Below, one piece after another: positions 18,213 through 26,854 of a stretch of DNA of 64,000 nucleotides. The DNA lies in the NCBI RefSeq assembly GCF_035181385.1, contig NZ_JAXCJK010000002.1, positions 310,001 through 374,000 of the forward strand. Direction: 5' to 3'. The stretch is from Moraxella sp035181385 (lineage in GTDB: Bacteria > Pseudomonadota > Gammaproteobacteria > Pseudomonadales > Moraxellaceae). A program made the position numbers and the translations under genes. Positions within the stretch are counted from its first letter, which is position 1; the number at the start of each line of letters is the position of its first letter. The notes under the pieces are model-generated. The model ran no database searches. It was not told the DNA's origin and was given only the letters and a program-made list of their open reading frames with translations.

Positions 18213-19215
18213 TTTTTGCTCCAATGAAGCCATCGAACATCTCACCATCTTGAAGCTTATCCCCTACTGCAATTTGCTCAGCAGTCAAAGGTTTACCTCC
18301 CGCCCATTGCATTTTGGTGATATTAATCAAGTGACTTTGGCCATTGCTGTCCTGACCGCAAGCAATCAAAATCGCCTTGCGCCCCACACTGATAATTTTT
18401 CCCGCTGGCTCAAAAGTTGTCTGAGCAACCTTAATGGGTAGGCATTCTATCATCTTAATGCGTTCGCCATTTAAAAAGGTGTAGGCATTTAAAGCACGAA
18501 TCTGGCGACTGATTTCAAAAGCAGGTTTTAGCCAGTTGATTTGCCCTTCATCGGTAGTAACTTTCTCAGCATAGCTGGCTTGAGTGTCATCTTGTGCAAT
18601 TTTTTGTGCCTGATAGCCCTCCAAATCTTTAAGCACCGTAGTGATTGCCAAAGCACCAAGCTGAGCCAACTTATCATGCAAACCATGCGTGGCTTCGGTA
18701 TCAGCAATATCACACTCCACCTTATACAGCATATCACCGGTATCCAACCCCAATGCCATTTGCATGATGGTGATACCTGTTTTGTCATCACCCGATAAAA
18801 TGGCCCGATGAATGGGGGCGGCGCCACGCCATCTAGGCAGTAGTGATGCATGAATATTTAAGCAACCAAAGGTTGGGATATTTAATACCCCAAGTGGTAA
18901 AATTAAGCCATAAGCCGCCACGATCATCACATCTGGCTGATAATTTGCCAGTATTTCACGCGAAACCCGCCCCAACTCATGCTTTAAGCCAAAACTTACA
19001 GGTTGCTCCACAGGAATATTATATGATAAGGCCAATTCTTTAACAGGGCTTGCGGTCATTTTCTGGCCACGCCCCGCCCTGCGGTCCGGCTGAGTATAGA
19101 CAGCAACAATATCTAGATTGAGCACCTCTTGGTTATCTATCAATGCTTGCAAAGAAACTCTGGCAAACTCTGGCGTACCAGCAAAAATCACACGCAATTT
19201 TTTATCAGCCACCAT
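18202..19215 (-). CDS. fmt: Methionyl-tRNA formyltransferase
   Basis: A protein of about 337 residues that formylates initiator Met-tRNA. LRVIFAGTPEFARVSLQAL opens the fold; HASLLPRWRGAAPIHRAIL and DDKTGITIMQM carry the formyl-THF and catalytic residues, and a C-terminal OB-like domain follows. ATG 19215 follows GGAATGAGA; in-frame ATGs at 19221 and 19230 are alternatives. It is coupled to rsmB; def, often beside fmt, is instead at 58.7 kb. Confidence 0.93.
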   Translation of the reverse strand: MVADKKLRVIFAGTPEFARVSLQALIDNQEVLNLDIVAVYTQPDRRAGRGQKMTASPVKELALSYNIPVEQPVSFGLKHELGRVSREILANYQPDVMIVAAYGLILPLGVLNIPTFGCLNIHASLLPRWRGAAPIHRAILSGDDKTGITIMQMALGLDTGDMLYKVECDIADTEATHGLHDKLAQLGALAITTVLKDLEGYQAQKIAQDDTQASYAEKVTTDEGQINWLKPAFEISRQIRALNAYTFLNGERIKMIECLPIKVAQTTFEPAGKIISVGRKAILIACGQDSNGQSHLINITKMQWAGGKPLTAEQIAVGDKLQDGEMFDGFIGAKNAN

Positions 19216-19316
19216 TCTCATTCCATCCATTTTGTTTTATCAGTTTTTAATCAACACAAATATTATTGACATCAACATTCAAGCTACATTTCAATATTTT
19301 TATTTATTGGTTTTAG

Positions 19317-19976
19317 TTAACAAAAACCACTCTTTATTAGTAGCGCCTCGGTAATCTGACTTTGCAACTTGTCATTTTTTACACCAATCAACCGCTCCAA
19401 ATATCGTGCCACCAAATCCACTTCAATATTCACAGAACGGCCAACCACCCAATGACGCACAATATTTGTCATCTTGGCCGTATGCGGAATGATATTTAGA
19501 CAGACCGTATTTTCTGATGGTCTGATGTGATTGGTTGTCAAGCTGACGCCATCAACCGTAATCGAACCCTTGTCAGCAGTATACTTCATCAGCTCAGCAG
19601 GAATAACAATCTCAACATACACCGAACGTGCATCTTTGGCAATTTTGGCGATTTTACCTACGCCATCAACATGTCCTGCCACAATATGCCCACCAAAACG
19701 AGTAGTTGGCAACATGGCCTTTTCAAGATTTAAAGTATCACCCACCTTCCATGTATTTAATGCAGTAACAAGCAATGTTTCTCGTGAAACATCAACAGTA
19801 TAATCATCACCATCAACCGCCACCACAGTAAGACAGATGCCATTAGATGCAATCGAATCACCCAATTTTACATCGCTCAAATCAAGATTTGACGCACAGA
19901 TGCTTAATCGCACATCACCACCCATGGGAGTAATCGCTGTCAGCACACCTGTCGCCTCAATAATACCTGTAAACAT
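19317..19976 (-). CDS. ribE: Riboflavin synthase, alpha subunit
   Basis: A 219-residue duplicated lumazine-binding barrel: MFTGIIEATGVL at the start, NGICLTVVAVD and DVSRETLLVTALNTWKVGD in the first barrel, GGHIVAGHVDGVGKI at the junction, and DGVSLTTNHI in the second. It dismutates two lumazines to riboflavin. The gene lies between fmt and ribD on the same strand, separated from ribD by about 310 bases. A parS-like palindrome is embedded in the DVSRETL codons. Confidence 0.94.
   Translation of the reverse strand: MFTGIIEATGVLTAITPMGGDVRLSICASNLDLSDVKLGDSIASNGICLTVVAVDGDDYTVDVSRETLLVTALNTWKVGDTLNLEKAMLPTTRFGGHIVAGHVDGVGKIAKIAKDARSVYVEIVIPAELMKYTADKGSITVDGVSLTTNHIRPSENTVCLNIIPHTAKMTNIVRHWVVGRSVNIEVDLVARYLERLIGVKNDKLQSQITEALLIKSGFC
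19776..19791. other. parS-like palindrome 3 (inside ribE)
   Basis: TGTTTCTCGTGAAACA differs from TGTTTCACGTGAAACA only at position 7. It is the only site in the window keeping the usual CGTG centre. The encoded SRET residues are common in riboflavin synthases, so this copy could be coincidental. Confidence 0.45.
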
Positions 19977-20129
19977 AACCCATCTCTTTTAAATACCTAC
20001 TCACACCCAAGCTAAATCTAATATCAGCCACTCGGTTAGTTTTTGCTGATTCTTTTTCTTTGGTTAAATATACTCATACATACACCCACTACTCTTAAAA
20101 AAATCATGCAATACCAGCTTAATAGAAAA

Positions 20130-20261
20130 ATATCCACAATCAAAGAAAGTAGCAAACACCATCAAATCAGCTTCATTATATTTATAAAAAATCAAGTAAA
20201 ATCAATACATTAAATACAAAATATCTTTAAATAAAAAATAAAACAACATAAGTTATCCACA
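20130..20261. promoter_or_regulatory. Two DnaA-box-like sequences in the ribD-ribE gap
   Basis: The 310-base gap (19977-20287) is AT-rich and holds a perfect DnaA box TTATCCACA (20253-20261) and a one-mismatch copy ATATCCACA (20130-20138). A TATAAT-like -10 on the minus strand near 20175 could serve ribE. No riboswitch or other RNA was recognised. Confidence 0.4.
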
Positions 20262-20287
20262 ACAAAATTTCACACCATCAATACCAA

Positions 20288-21358
20288 TCAAATCCTCTTA
20301 AATACCAATTTCAAATCACCACCAATCCGCTCGTGACTGACCATTTTAAAGCGTTTTTGTTCAGACAGTTTGCTCAATACCAAATCAAATGCAGGATATG
20401 CTTTAGCACCCAAAATACAGGGTGCCTGATAAACAACCAATTCATCAACCAAGTCTTGCTCAATAAAAGCCGCTGCCAACCGACCACCAGATTCCACCAG
20501 TACATCATAACACTGCACAGACTTTAAGTAAGTAAGTAATTCAGGTAAATCACCACGCCAAAGCAGTGTGTCATGACATTGGAAAACCTGATAGTAACTG
20601 TCATCACTCAACAGGTTTCGCCTATCTACAATCACAATTTTTGGCTGAATAATTTCGCTTAAATCAACACCCAAACACAAAGAACGCACATTCAACGCAG
20701 GGTCATCAGCGATGATTGTCCCAGAGCCCGTGATGATCGCCCCACTCTTAGCACGCAATTTTTGCACATCTTCTCGTGCTTCATTACCCGTAATCCATTT
20801 GGATTCACCGCTTTGCATCGCAATGCGGCCATCTAGACTCATTGCCATTTTTAGGCGTACATACGGCCTATCCATTTGCATAGCAGTCAAGAATCCCACA
20901 TTCAATTCATAAGCTTCTTTTTCACACACCCCAACAGTAACCACAACACCAGCATCCATAAGCTTTTTTACGCCATTTCCTGACACAAGTGGGTTAACAT
21001 CAAGACAGGCAATCACTACACGCAAGATGCCAGATTTAATGAGCGCATCAGCACAAGGCGGGGTTTTGCCTGTATGGCTACAAGGTTCAAGTGTTACATA
21101 GGCGGTTGCACCCTGTGTATCAAAACCCTGGTTTTGTGCATCTTGCAAGGCATAAATCTCAGCATGAGGCAAGCCTGATTTTGGGTGAAAACCTCGACCA
21201 ATTATTAAGCCATTCTTAACAATAACACAACCAACCGCAGGGTTCGGTTTTGTAGTAAAACTACCTTTTTTAGCCTCATTGATGGCGAGTGTCATGTAAT
21301 ATACATCTTCAGATGTATAATCTTTATCAACATCAACAAACGACATACCGCCATTCAT
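20288..21358 (-). CDS. ribD: Bifunctional riboflavin deaminase/reductase RibD
   Basis: A 356-residue enzyme with an N-terminal deaminase domain (zinc motifs HAEIYAL and TLEPCSHTGKTPPC) and a C-terminal reductase domain (RPYVRLKMAMSLDGRIA, GSGTIIADDPALNVR). It carries out the second and third steps of riboflavin synthesis. The ATG at 21358 overlaps the nrdR stop (ATGA), and the nrdR-ribD order is widely conserved. Confidence 0.94.
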   Translation of the reverse strand: MNGGMSFVDVDKDYTSEDVYYMTLAINEAKKGSFTTKPNPAVGCVIVKNGLIIGRGFHPKSGLPHAEIYALQDAQNQGFDTQGATAYVTLEPCSHTGKTPPCADALIKSGILRVVIACLDVNPLVSGNGVKKLMDAGVVVTVGVCEKEAYELNVGFLTAMQMDRPYVRLKMAMSLDGRIAMQSGESKWITGNEAREDVQKLRAKSGAIITGSGTIIADDPALNVRSLCLGVDLSEIIQPKIVIVDRRNLLSDDSYYQVFQCHDTLLWRGDLPELLTYLKSVQCYDVLVESGGRLAAAFIEQDLVDELVVYQAPCILGAKAYPAFDLVLSKLSEQKRFKMVSHERIGGDLKLVFKRI

Positions 21359-21822
21359 CCTTTAACCTGCAAATCAGCATGAATGTTTGCAAGCTCCGCC
21401 TGAAAGGCTGCAATATCCTGAAAATCTCGATAGATACTAGCAAAACGCACATAAGCAACATCATCCAACAACCTCAGTTCTGACATCACCACCTCACCCA
21501 AAGTTTTACTTGACACCTCTCTTTCACCCATATTACGAAGCTTTTGCTCAATGCGACTGATGGTTGCATCTATTTCATCAATAGTGATGGGGCGTTTTTG
21601 CAAAGGTAGCGAGATTGAACGACGCAATTTACTATGGTCGTATGGCTCGATGCGTCCATTAGACTTAATAATGCGTGGCATAACCACCTCAACCACCTCA
21701 AAAGTCGTAAAACGCTCACCGCATTCAGTACATTGGCGGCGACGGCGTACCTGCGCACCCTCCGCCGCCAATCGAGAGTCTATTACCTTGGTGTCAACTG
21801 CATTACAATAAGGGCAATACAT
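21355..21822 (-). CDS. nrdR: Transcriptional repressor NrdR
   Basis: A 155-residue regulator of ribonucleotide reductase genes. The N-terminal zinc ribbon has CPYCNAVDTKVIDSR and RRRRQCTECGERFTTFE; an ATP-cone domain (PRIIKSNGRIEPYDHSKLRRS) follows. Upstream gene of a nrdR-ribD pair. Confidence 0.96.
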   Translation of the reverse strand: MYCPYCNAVDTKVIDSRLAAEGAQVRRRRQCTECGERFTTFEVVEVVMPRIIKSNGRIEPYDHSKLRRSISLPLQKRPITIDEIDATISRIEQKLRNMGEREVSSKTLGEVVMSELRLLDDVAYVRFASIYRDFQDIAAFQAELANIHADLQVKG

Positions 21823-21831
21823 TTTTATCCT

Positions 21832-23226
21832 TTATTTACCGATACAAAAACTTGAAAAGATTTTACCAAGCAACTCATCTGCCGTCACTCGCCCTGTTAT
21901 CTCGCCCAATGCCTGTTGGGATAATCTAAGACTCTCTGCCACTAATTCACCGGCAAAAAATACAGTCAATTGTTCCTTTGCGTCTAGCGTATGTTTCTTA
22001 GCACGCTTTAAAGCATCAATATGACGAGTGCGGGCAATCAATCCGTTTTCTGGGGGGTGAAACCCCACCTTATCTTTTAATCTATCAATTAATTCATCAA
22101 TACCCCAACCTGTTTCACATGAAACATAAGTAGGTACAATTAACTGATCTTTTATATAAAAAGTTTCATGTGGAACATCATTGAGTAAATCAACTTTATT
22201 GATAACAACAAGCAGTTTTTGCAAAATCTCATCAGTTCGATCAGTTTCATCAGAACCCAGCAATTCTTCAACAAACACCTTAAGATCAACCTTTGTTGCA
22301 ACATCATGCACCACAAGTAGCACATCAGCACGATGGATTGCATCTTTTGCACGATGAATACCAAGTTGCTCAACTTTATCATCAGTCTGTCTTAATCCTG
22401 CGGTGTCCGTCAAGTGTATCACCAATCCACCAAGATTGATACGCTCCTCTAAAATATCACGAGTTGTCCCTGCCACATCGGTAACGATGGCTCGTTCCAC
22501 ACCTGCCAAGCGGTTTAGTAGGCTAGACTTGCCAGCGTTTGGCCTACCTGCCAACACCACATGCACGCCATCTCTAAGCAACTGACCTTGCTCAGCGGTA
22601 GCTAGAATGTCGTCCAATTGCCCCAAAATCTCATTGATCTTACTCTCAATTACCCCATCGGACAAAAAATCCACATCCCCTTCATCTGGAAAATCAATAC
22701 TCGCCTCAACATAAAGGCGAATATTAGTTAATTTTTCCAATAACCCGTTGATTTTATTAGAAAAATTACCAGACAACGAACGAATGGCACTTGTTGCCTG
22801 AGCCATTGATGTGGCGCTAATCGCATCAGCAATCGCTTCAGCCTGCACAAGATCAATTTTACCATTTTCAAAGGCACGCATGGAAAACTCACCTGCTGTC
22901 GCCTGCCTTGCCCCAAGCTCAAAACAGCGAGACAAGAGCATATTTTGCAAAACTACACCACCATGCCCCTGAATCTCAACCACATCCTCACCTGTAAATG
23001 AGTGCGGAGCCTTAAAATAAATCACCACCCCTTCATCAATCACACCACTTTCACCTAAAAATTTAGCAAAATGAGCATGGCGTGGTATCAGTGTATTTTT
23101 TTGGCTAATTTGACAACCGATTTTATAGGCATTCTTACCCGATAAACGAATGACACCCACACCACCTTGCCCAATGGGTGTGGCAATAGCGGCGATGGTT
23201 GGCTGCTGTACGACAACCTGCGTCAT
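21832..23226 (-). CDS. mnmE: tRNA modification GTPase MnmE (TrmE)
   Basis: A 464-residue GTPase that with MnmG adds the cmnm5 group to wobble uridine. The N-terminal folate-binding domain (IAAIATPIGQGGVGVIRLSG), G1 GRPNAGKSSLLN, G2/G3 DVAGTTRDILEE and LTDTAGLRQ, G4 INKVD, and the conserved C-terminal CIGK are all present. It lies next to yidC, as in many genomes. Two parS-like palindromes 51 bases apart lie in its G-domain codons. Confidence 0.96.
   Translation of the reverse strand: MTQVVVQQPTIAAIATPIGQGGVGVIRLSGKNAYKIGCQISQKNTLIPRHAHFAKFLGESGVIDEGVVIYFKAPHSFTGEDVVEIQGHGGVVLQNMLLSRCFELGARQATAGEFSMRAFENGKIDLVQAEAIADAISATSMAQATSAIRSLSGNFSNKINGLLEKLTNIRLYVEASIDFPDEGDVDFLSDGVIESKINEILGQLDDILATAEQGQLLRDGVHVVLAGRPNAGKSSLLNRLAGVERAIVTDVAGTTRDILEERINLGGLVIHLTDTAGLRQTDDKVEQLGIHRAKDAIHRADVLLVVHDVATKVDLKVFVEELLGSDETDRTDEILQKLLVVINKVDLLNDVPHETFYIKDQLIVPTYVSCETGWGIDELIDRLKDKVGFHPPENGLIARTRHIDALKRAKKHTLDAKEQLTVFFAGELVAESLRLSQQALGEITGRVTADELLGKIFSSFCIGK
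22111..22126. other. parS-like palindrome 4 (inside mnmE)
   Basis: TGTTTCACATGAAACA matches TGTTTCACGTGAAACA at 15 of 16 positions. Confidence 0.6.
22162..22177. other. parS-like palindrome 5 (inside mnmE)
   Basis: AGTTTCATGTGGAACA shares the core GTTTCATGTGGAAC with site 6 and differs from it only in the first base. Confidence 0.5.
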
Positions 23227-23347
23227 AACAAACCCTTTTTTTTACCAATTAACTTTTTATTGTAACATTTTTTTTATAAAATAGGCGATCTTGGTGCAAA
23301 AAAAAATCCCACCATATCAGCAGGATCTTTTTGCCAAATCAATCAGA

Positions 23348-24988
23348 TTAAACTTGTACTCGGGTTAGTTTTTCAACACGTTTATTCACCCAGTGCTGAT
23401 GGATCATACTAAATAAGTTATTCACCGTCCAGTATAGCACCAGACCAGCAGGGAAAAATAGCATGAATGCCGCAAACACCAATGGCATAATTTTCATCAT
23501 CTTAGCTTGCATTGGATCAGCAGGCTGAGGGTTTAAGAGCTGCTGGATAAACATTGTTGCCGTCATCAAGATTGGTAAAATCAACCAAGGATCCATCGCC
23601 GACAAGTCCTTAATCCACAAAATCCAAGGGGCGTGACGCAATTCCACAGATTCAACCAAGCACCAATACAGACCTAAAAAAATCGGCATCTGGATAAGAA
23701 TTGGTAAGCATCCTGCCATCGGATTAACCTTCTCATCACGGTACAATTGCATCATCTCCTGACTCATCGCCATGCGGTCATCGCCATGCTTATCTTTTAG
23801 GGCTTGCAACTTTGGAGCAATGGCACGCATTTTTGCCATTGAAGTATAACTTTTGTTGGACAGCCAAAACAAAGCGATCTTCACCAAAATAGTCAGGCCA
23901 ATAATTGCCCAACCCCAGTTACCAAAGAGCTTATAAAGCACCTCTAATACCGCAAATAAAGTTTTGGAGATGGGCCAAAGAAAGCCGTAATCCACAGTCT
24001 TTTCAAGGCCTACTGCCACAGATGCAAGTTCTTTTTGCACTTTTGGTCCAGCGTAAAGCGTGGCATTCATCGTAATTTGCTTACCCGCATCAACATTAAT
24101 CACAGGGCTATTAAAGCCGATAAAATGATCATTGCCATTGTTGCGACTATAAAACTGTGCATCAAAATCACCTGGCGTCCACGCAGAGACAAAATAGTGT
24201 TGCACAATACCCACCCAGCCATCACGACTGGCAACACTTAACTCGCCATCGTTAAAATTACCAAATTTTAGCTTGTTGTACGGATCATCAGGCGTGCCCC
24301 AAGCACCACCCAAATAGGTCGCCATGCCCATCATACCCTTATCTTCAACGCCAGGGTCGGCACTATCATCGCGTTTCAACTGAGCGTACATCTGGCCCTG
24401 CCAAGCTGATGCTGATGCATTATTAATATTGTAGCTTAAATCAATTGGATAACCACCCGCTTTAAAGGCATAGGTTTTGGTAATGGTAACACCATCTTTT
24501 TGATAAACCAAAGGCACTTCTAGCGTGCCGTTTTCACCCATCTCATAATGCATTTGTGGACTGGTGTAAGTGGCACGACCTGCAGACGTATCAATACCAT
24601 CTTGCCCAATCAAACCCGATTGGGCCACATAAGTTCGAGCACTTGATTCAAGCAATACAAAAGGTTCATTGCCATTTAGTGTAGCATCATACTGTTTTAA
24701 AGCAGCATGTACAATATCACCACCTACAGGGTTGATACGAATGTCGTAGCGATCGGTTGAGACGCTAATCAACTGACCATCTAATGCTGTCGTAGCTGGG
24801 TCCGATGAGGCATTGGTTGTGGTTGGCACATCACCTGCATTAGCATTTGGCAAATCTATAGTTGCAGCCTGAGTGGTTGCGGATGCAACTTTTGGGGTGT
24901 TAGCCGCATCATCACGCCAAGCCAACACAAGCAGATAAGTTGTGATGAGTATGGCAACAATGATTAAAATCCGAAGAATTTTTTGCAT
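23348..24988 (-). CDS. yidC: Membrane protein insertase YidC
   Basis: A 546-residue inner-membrane insertase. An N-terminal helix (ILIIVAILITTYLLVLAW) and a periplasmic beta domain (DRYDIRINPVGGDIVHA) precede the conserved core: FGNWGWAIIGLTILVKI, MNATLYAGP earlier, and the C-terminal helices with NPMAGCLPILIQMPIFLGLY. ATG 24988 follows AGGAA. It belongs to the rpmH-rnpA-yidD-yidC-mnmE cluster at the origin. Confidence 0.95.
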   Translation of the reverse strand: MQKILRILIIVAILITTYLLVLAWRDDAANTPKVASATTQAATIDLPNANAGDVPTTTNASSDPATTALDGQLISVSTDRYDIRINPVGGDIVHAALKQYDATLNGNEPFVLLESSARTYVAQSGLIGQDGIDTSAGRATYTSPQMHYEMGENGTLEVPLVYQKDGVTITKTYAFKAGGYPIDLSYNINNASASAWQGQMYAQLKRDDSADPGVEDKGMMGMATYLGGAWGTPDDPYNKLKFGNFNDGELSVASRDGWVGIVQHYFVSAWTPGDFDAQFYSRNNGNDHFIGFNSPVINVDAGKQITMNATLYAGPKVQKELASVAVGLEKTVDYGFLWPISKTLFAVLEVLYKLFGNWGWAIIGLTILVKIALFWLSNKSYTSMAKMRAIAPKLQALKDKHGDDRMAMSQEMMQLYRDEKVNPMAGCLPILIQMPIFLGLYWCLVESVELRHAPWILWIKDLSAMDPWLILPILMTATMFIQQLLNPQPADPMQAKMMKIMPLVFAAFMLFFPAGLVLYWTVNNLFSMIHQHWVNKRVEKLTRVQV

Positions 24989-25139
24989 GGCATGATTCCT
25001 AACAAAGCATTTGAGGTACACATTAAGCGTGCATTATCAAAATTCGTCAATAAACTTATGAGAAAATCGTTTATTCTACTAAACTTTTATATAAAATCCT
25101 AGAAAATATTTAAAAATAGCCAGCAAACCCAGTCCAGCT

Positions 25140-25469
25140 TTACCTTCTCATCAGCCAATTTAGACGAGAAACATAACCAAATTCATCAACAAATACACCA
25201 AAACCAACATTACGACTTGGTGCAAAAAACACATCGTAGCGATACAAATACATTGGTACAGGCACAAAATCCACACCAGAACCTCCCCATGGATGGCAGC
25301 TCAGCACACGCTTAAGAACCAAAAACGCTCCTTTTTTTGTATCATGCCAAACCAAAGCCTGACGGCCATATTCTGAGCAAGTTGGATAATAACGACAGCG
25401 AGCCGACATACTCGGACTGATGAATTTTTGATAAAAGTAAACCAACCCAAGCAAGCATCGTTTAATCAT
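25140..25469 (-). CDS. yidD: Membrane protein insertion efficiency factor YidD
   Basis: A 109-residue protein with the YidD signature FYQKFISPSM, RCRYYPTCSEYGRQAL and RVLSCHPWGGSGVDFVP. It helps YidC-dependent insertion. The C-terminal tail after VDFVP is about 35 residues, longer than the minimal family length. ATG 25469 lies 22 bases after the rnpA stop. Confidence 0.92.
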   Translation of the reverse strand: MIKRCLLGLVYFYQKFISPSMSARCRYYPTCSEYGRQALVWHDTKKGAFLVLKRVLSCHPWGGSGVDFVPVPMYLYRYDVFFAPSRNVGFGVFVDEFGYVSRLNWLMRR

Positions 25470-25491
25470 ACACAAATACCAATTTACAAAT

Positions 25492-25863
25492 CTAATCTAT
25501 TTTTAGTCTTGGATATTTTAATTTTGCCACTTCAAAAATTTTAACAATCTCATTAAAAATATCGCAATCTTTTGTGTAGCTTTTCTTAACAATAAGCACC
25601 AAATCCACATTAGCTAACTCATGCTGATTGAGTCGAAACACCTCTTTGGTAATGCGTTTTAATCGGTTACGCACAACAGCATGCTTGAGCTTTTTTTTGG
25701 TGATGGCAAGCCCCAATCGTGGCACATCTTTGTCGTTTACCCGAACAAAAATTAAACAATGTTCGGAGTGGATTTTTTTGACCGCCGTATCAAAAACGGT
25801 CTTGAATTCAGCAGGCTTTAACAATCGCTGCATCTTATTAAAACAAAATGACGGATGACTCAT
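25492..25863 (-). CDS. rnpA: Ribonuclease P protein component
   Basis: A 123-residue basic protein that binds the RNase P RNA. RLLKPAEFKTVF, PRLGLAITKKKLKHAVVRNR and the RNR-type motif RNRLKRITKEVFR are diagnostic. It lies between rpmH and yidD; a strong hairpin terminator sits between rpmH and rnpA. Confidence 0.94.
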   Translation of the reverse strand: MSHPSFCFNKMQRLLKPAEFKTVFDTAVKKIHSEHCLIFVRVNDKDVPRLGLAITKKKLKHAVVRNRLKRITKEVFRLNQHELANVDLVLIVKKSYTKDCDIFNEIVKIFEVAKLKYPRLKID

Positions 25864-25906
25864 GATGACCCTACCAAAAGATATAAATATGTGTAAAATA
25901 GGTAAT

Positions 25907-25935
25907 AAAAAAGCACCAGCAAGTGGTGCTTTTTT
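25907..25935. terminator. Terminator between rpmH and rnpA
   Basis: AAAAAAGCACCA (25907-25918) and TGGTGCTTTTTT (25924-25935) pair perfectly over 12 bp around a 5-base loop and carry an A/T flank on both sides. It lies inside the rpmH-rnpA operon, so it should attenuate rnpA relative to the abundant ribosomal protein message. Confidence 0.8.
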
Positions 25936-25945
25936 ATTTCATCGT

Positions 25946-26080
25946 TTATACAGTTAGACGATGACGGCCTTTGGCGCGACGGCGTGCTAGGACTTGACGG
26001 CCTTTTTTAGTGGCCATACGAGCACGGAAACCGTGGGTACGCTTACGCTTTAATACGCTTGGTTGAAAAGTACGTTTCAT
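25946..26080 (-). CDS. rpmH: 50S ribosomal protein L34
   Basis: A 44-residue, highly basic protein: MKRTFQPSVLKRKRTHGFRA then MATKKGRQVLARRRAKGRHRLTV. This is the complete L34 sequence pattern. It lies next to rnpA and upstream of oriC, the usual bacterial arrangement. Confidence 0.97.
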   Translation of the reverse strand: MKRTFQPSVLKRKRTHGFRARMATKKGRQVLARRRAKGRHRLTV

Positions 26081-26241
26081 AATACACCTTAAGGTTGGTA
26101 GGCATCACTAAGCTCTGCAGAAGCTGGAATAAGTGAAGACTTTTTTTGTATGTCACAGTTCGATGATTAGCATTTAACTAACAATCACACTTAAGACTTT
26201 CTAATTAGGTCGCTCGCTAAAATTAGCGAAAAGACGGTACT

Positions 26242-26270
26242 ATTCTATCAAGGTTTTTTCACCATGTCAA
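26242..26270 (-). promoter_or_regulatory. rpmH promoter
   Basis: On the minus strand TTGACA (26270-26265), a 17-base spacer and TAGAAT (26247-26242) form a near-consensus promoter. The start would be about 155 bases upstream of the rpmH ATG. The leader contains a 7-bp inverted repeat TCGCTAA/TTAGCGA (26214-26229). Confidence 0.75.
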
Positions 26271-26446
26271 GATGAGGGTTTGAATTATTATTGTGATACT
26301 ATAATCAATTCATTTTTTTAAATTTCTAAATCTGATTTAAAAAGCATTGTGTTTATTTCACAAAGTTATTCTAGCAACTACTTTTTCTACCAGAATCATA
26401 GGAGGATATGTAAAAATACTACTTAATTTAATCAAAATAAAAAAAG

Positions 26447-26654
26447 TTATCCACAGGTTTGGTGTTTTTTATCTATTATATTATAAATTTATTGTTGGTA
26501 GTAATAATAGAGTATAATTTTTGTGGATAACTAAAAAATTATACTAAATATTATATACTTATATTGTGGAAAAGTATGTTAAATTAATGTTTAAATACTG
26601 TGATTAATCCACAATAAAAACTTATCCACAGTTTTTACCATAAAGTTATCCACA
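26447..26654. other. Chromosomal replication origin oriC (DnaA-box cluster)
   Basis: Four perfect DnaA boxes TTATCCACA or its complement lie at 26447-26455, 26522-26530, 26622-26630 and 26646-26654. Near-matches are at 26565-26573 (TGTGGAAAA) and 26605-26613 (TAATCCACA). The surrounding 26280-26700 is extremely AT-rich, with stretches suited to unwinding. The position between rpmH and dnaA is the standard place for oriC. Confidence 0.9.
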
Positions 26655-26685
26655 GAAAATTTTTCTTTAAAAACTTTAAAATCTA

Positions 26686-26737
26686 TGCTAATATTCACCT
26701 GTCTTTAGATGAAGGCGTGCTTACGCCCTATTTTTTA
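26686..26737 (+). promoter_or_regulatory. dnaA promoter and short terminator-like hairpin
   Basis: An extended -10 (TGC then TAATAT, 26686-26694) would start a dnaA transcript near 26701. Thirteen bases later GGCGT and ACGCC (26714-26718, 26723-26727) form a 5-bp stem with a tetraloop, followed by CTATTTTTTATT. This looks like an attenuator in the dnaA leader, which runs about 150 bases to the start codon. Confidence 0.45.
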
Positions 26738-26854
26738 TTGAGGGTGTGGCAGATTAGTGTGGTAATTGCTTTATCATTTGTCTGGATTTAATGTGGTGTT
26801 TTTTAACTTTTTTATTATTTTTTTTAATCAGTTTGTCGTGAAGGATTGATGGGT

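Noticed and set aside
19977..20287. FMN riboswitch upstream of rib genes
   Set aside because: The conserved RFN core (AGGGCAGGGTGAAATTCCC-type sequence) was not found here nor upstream of ribB.
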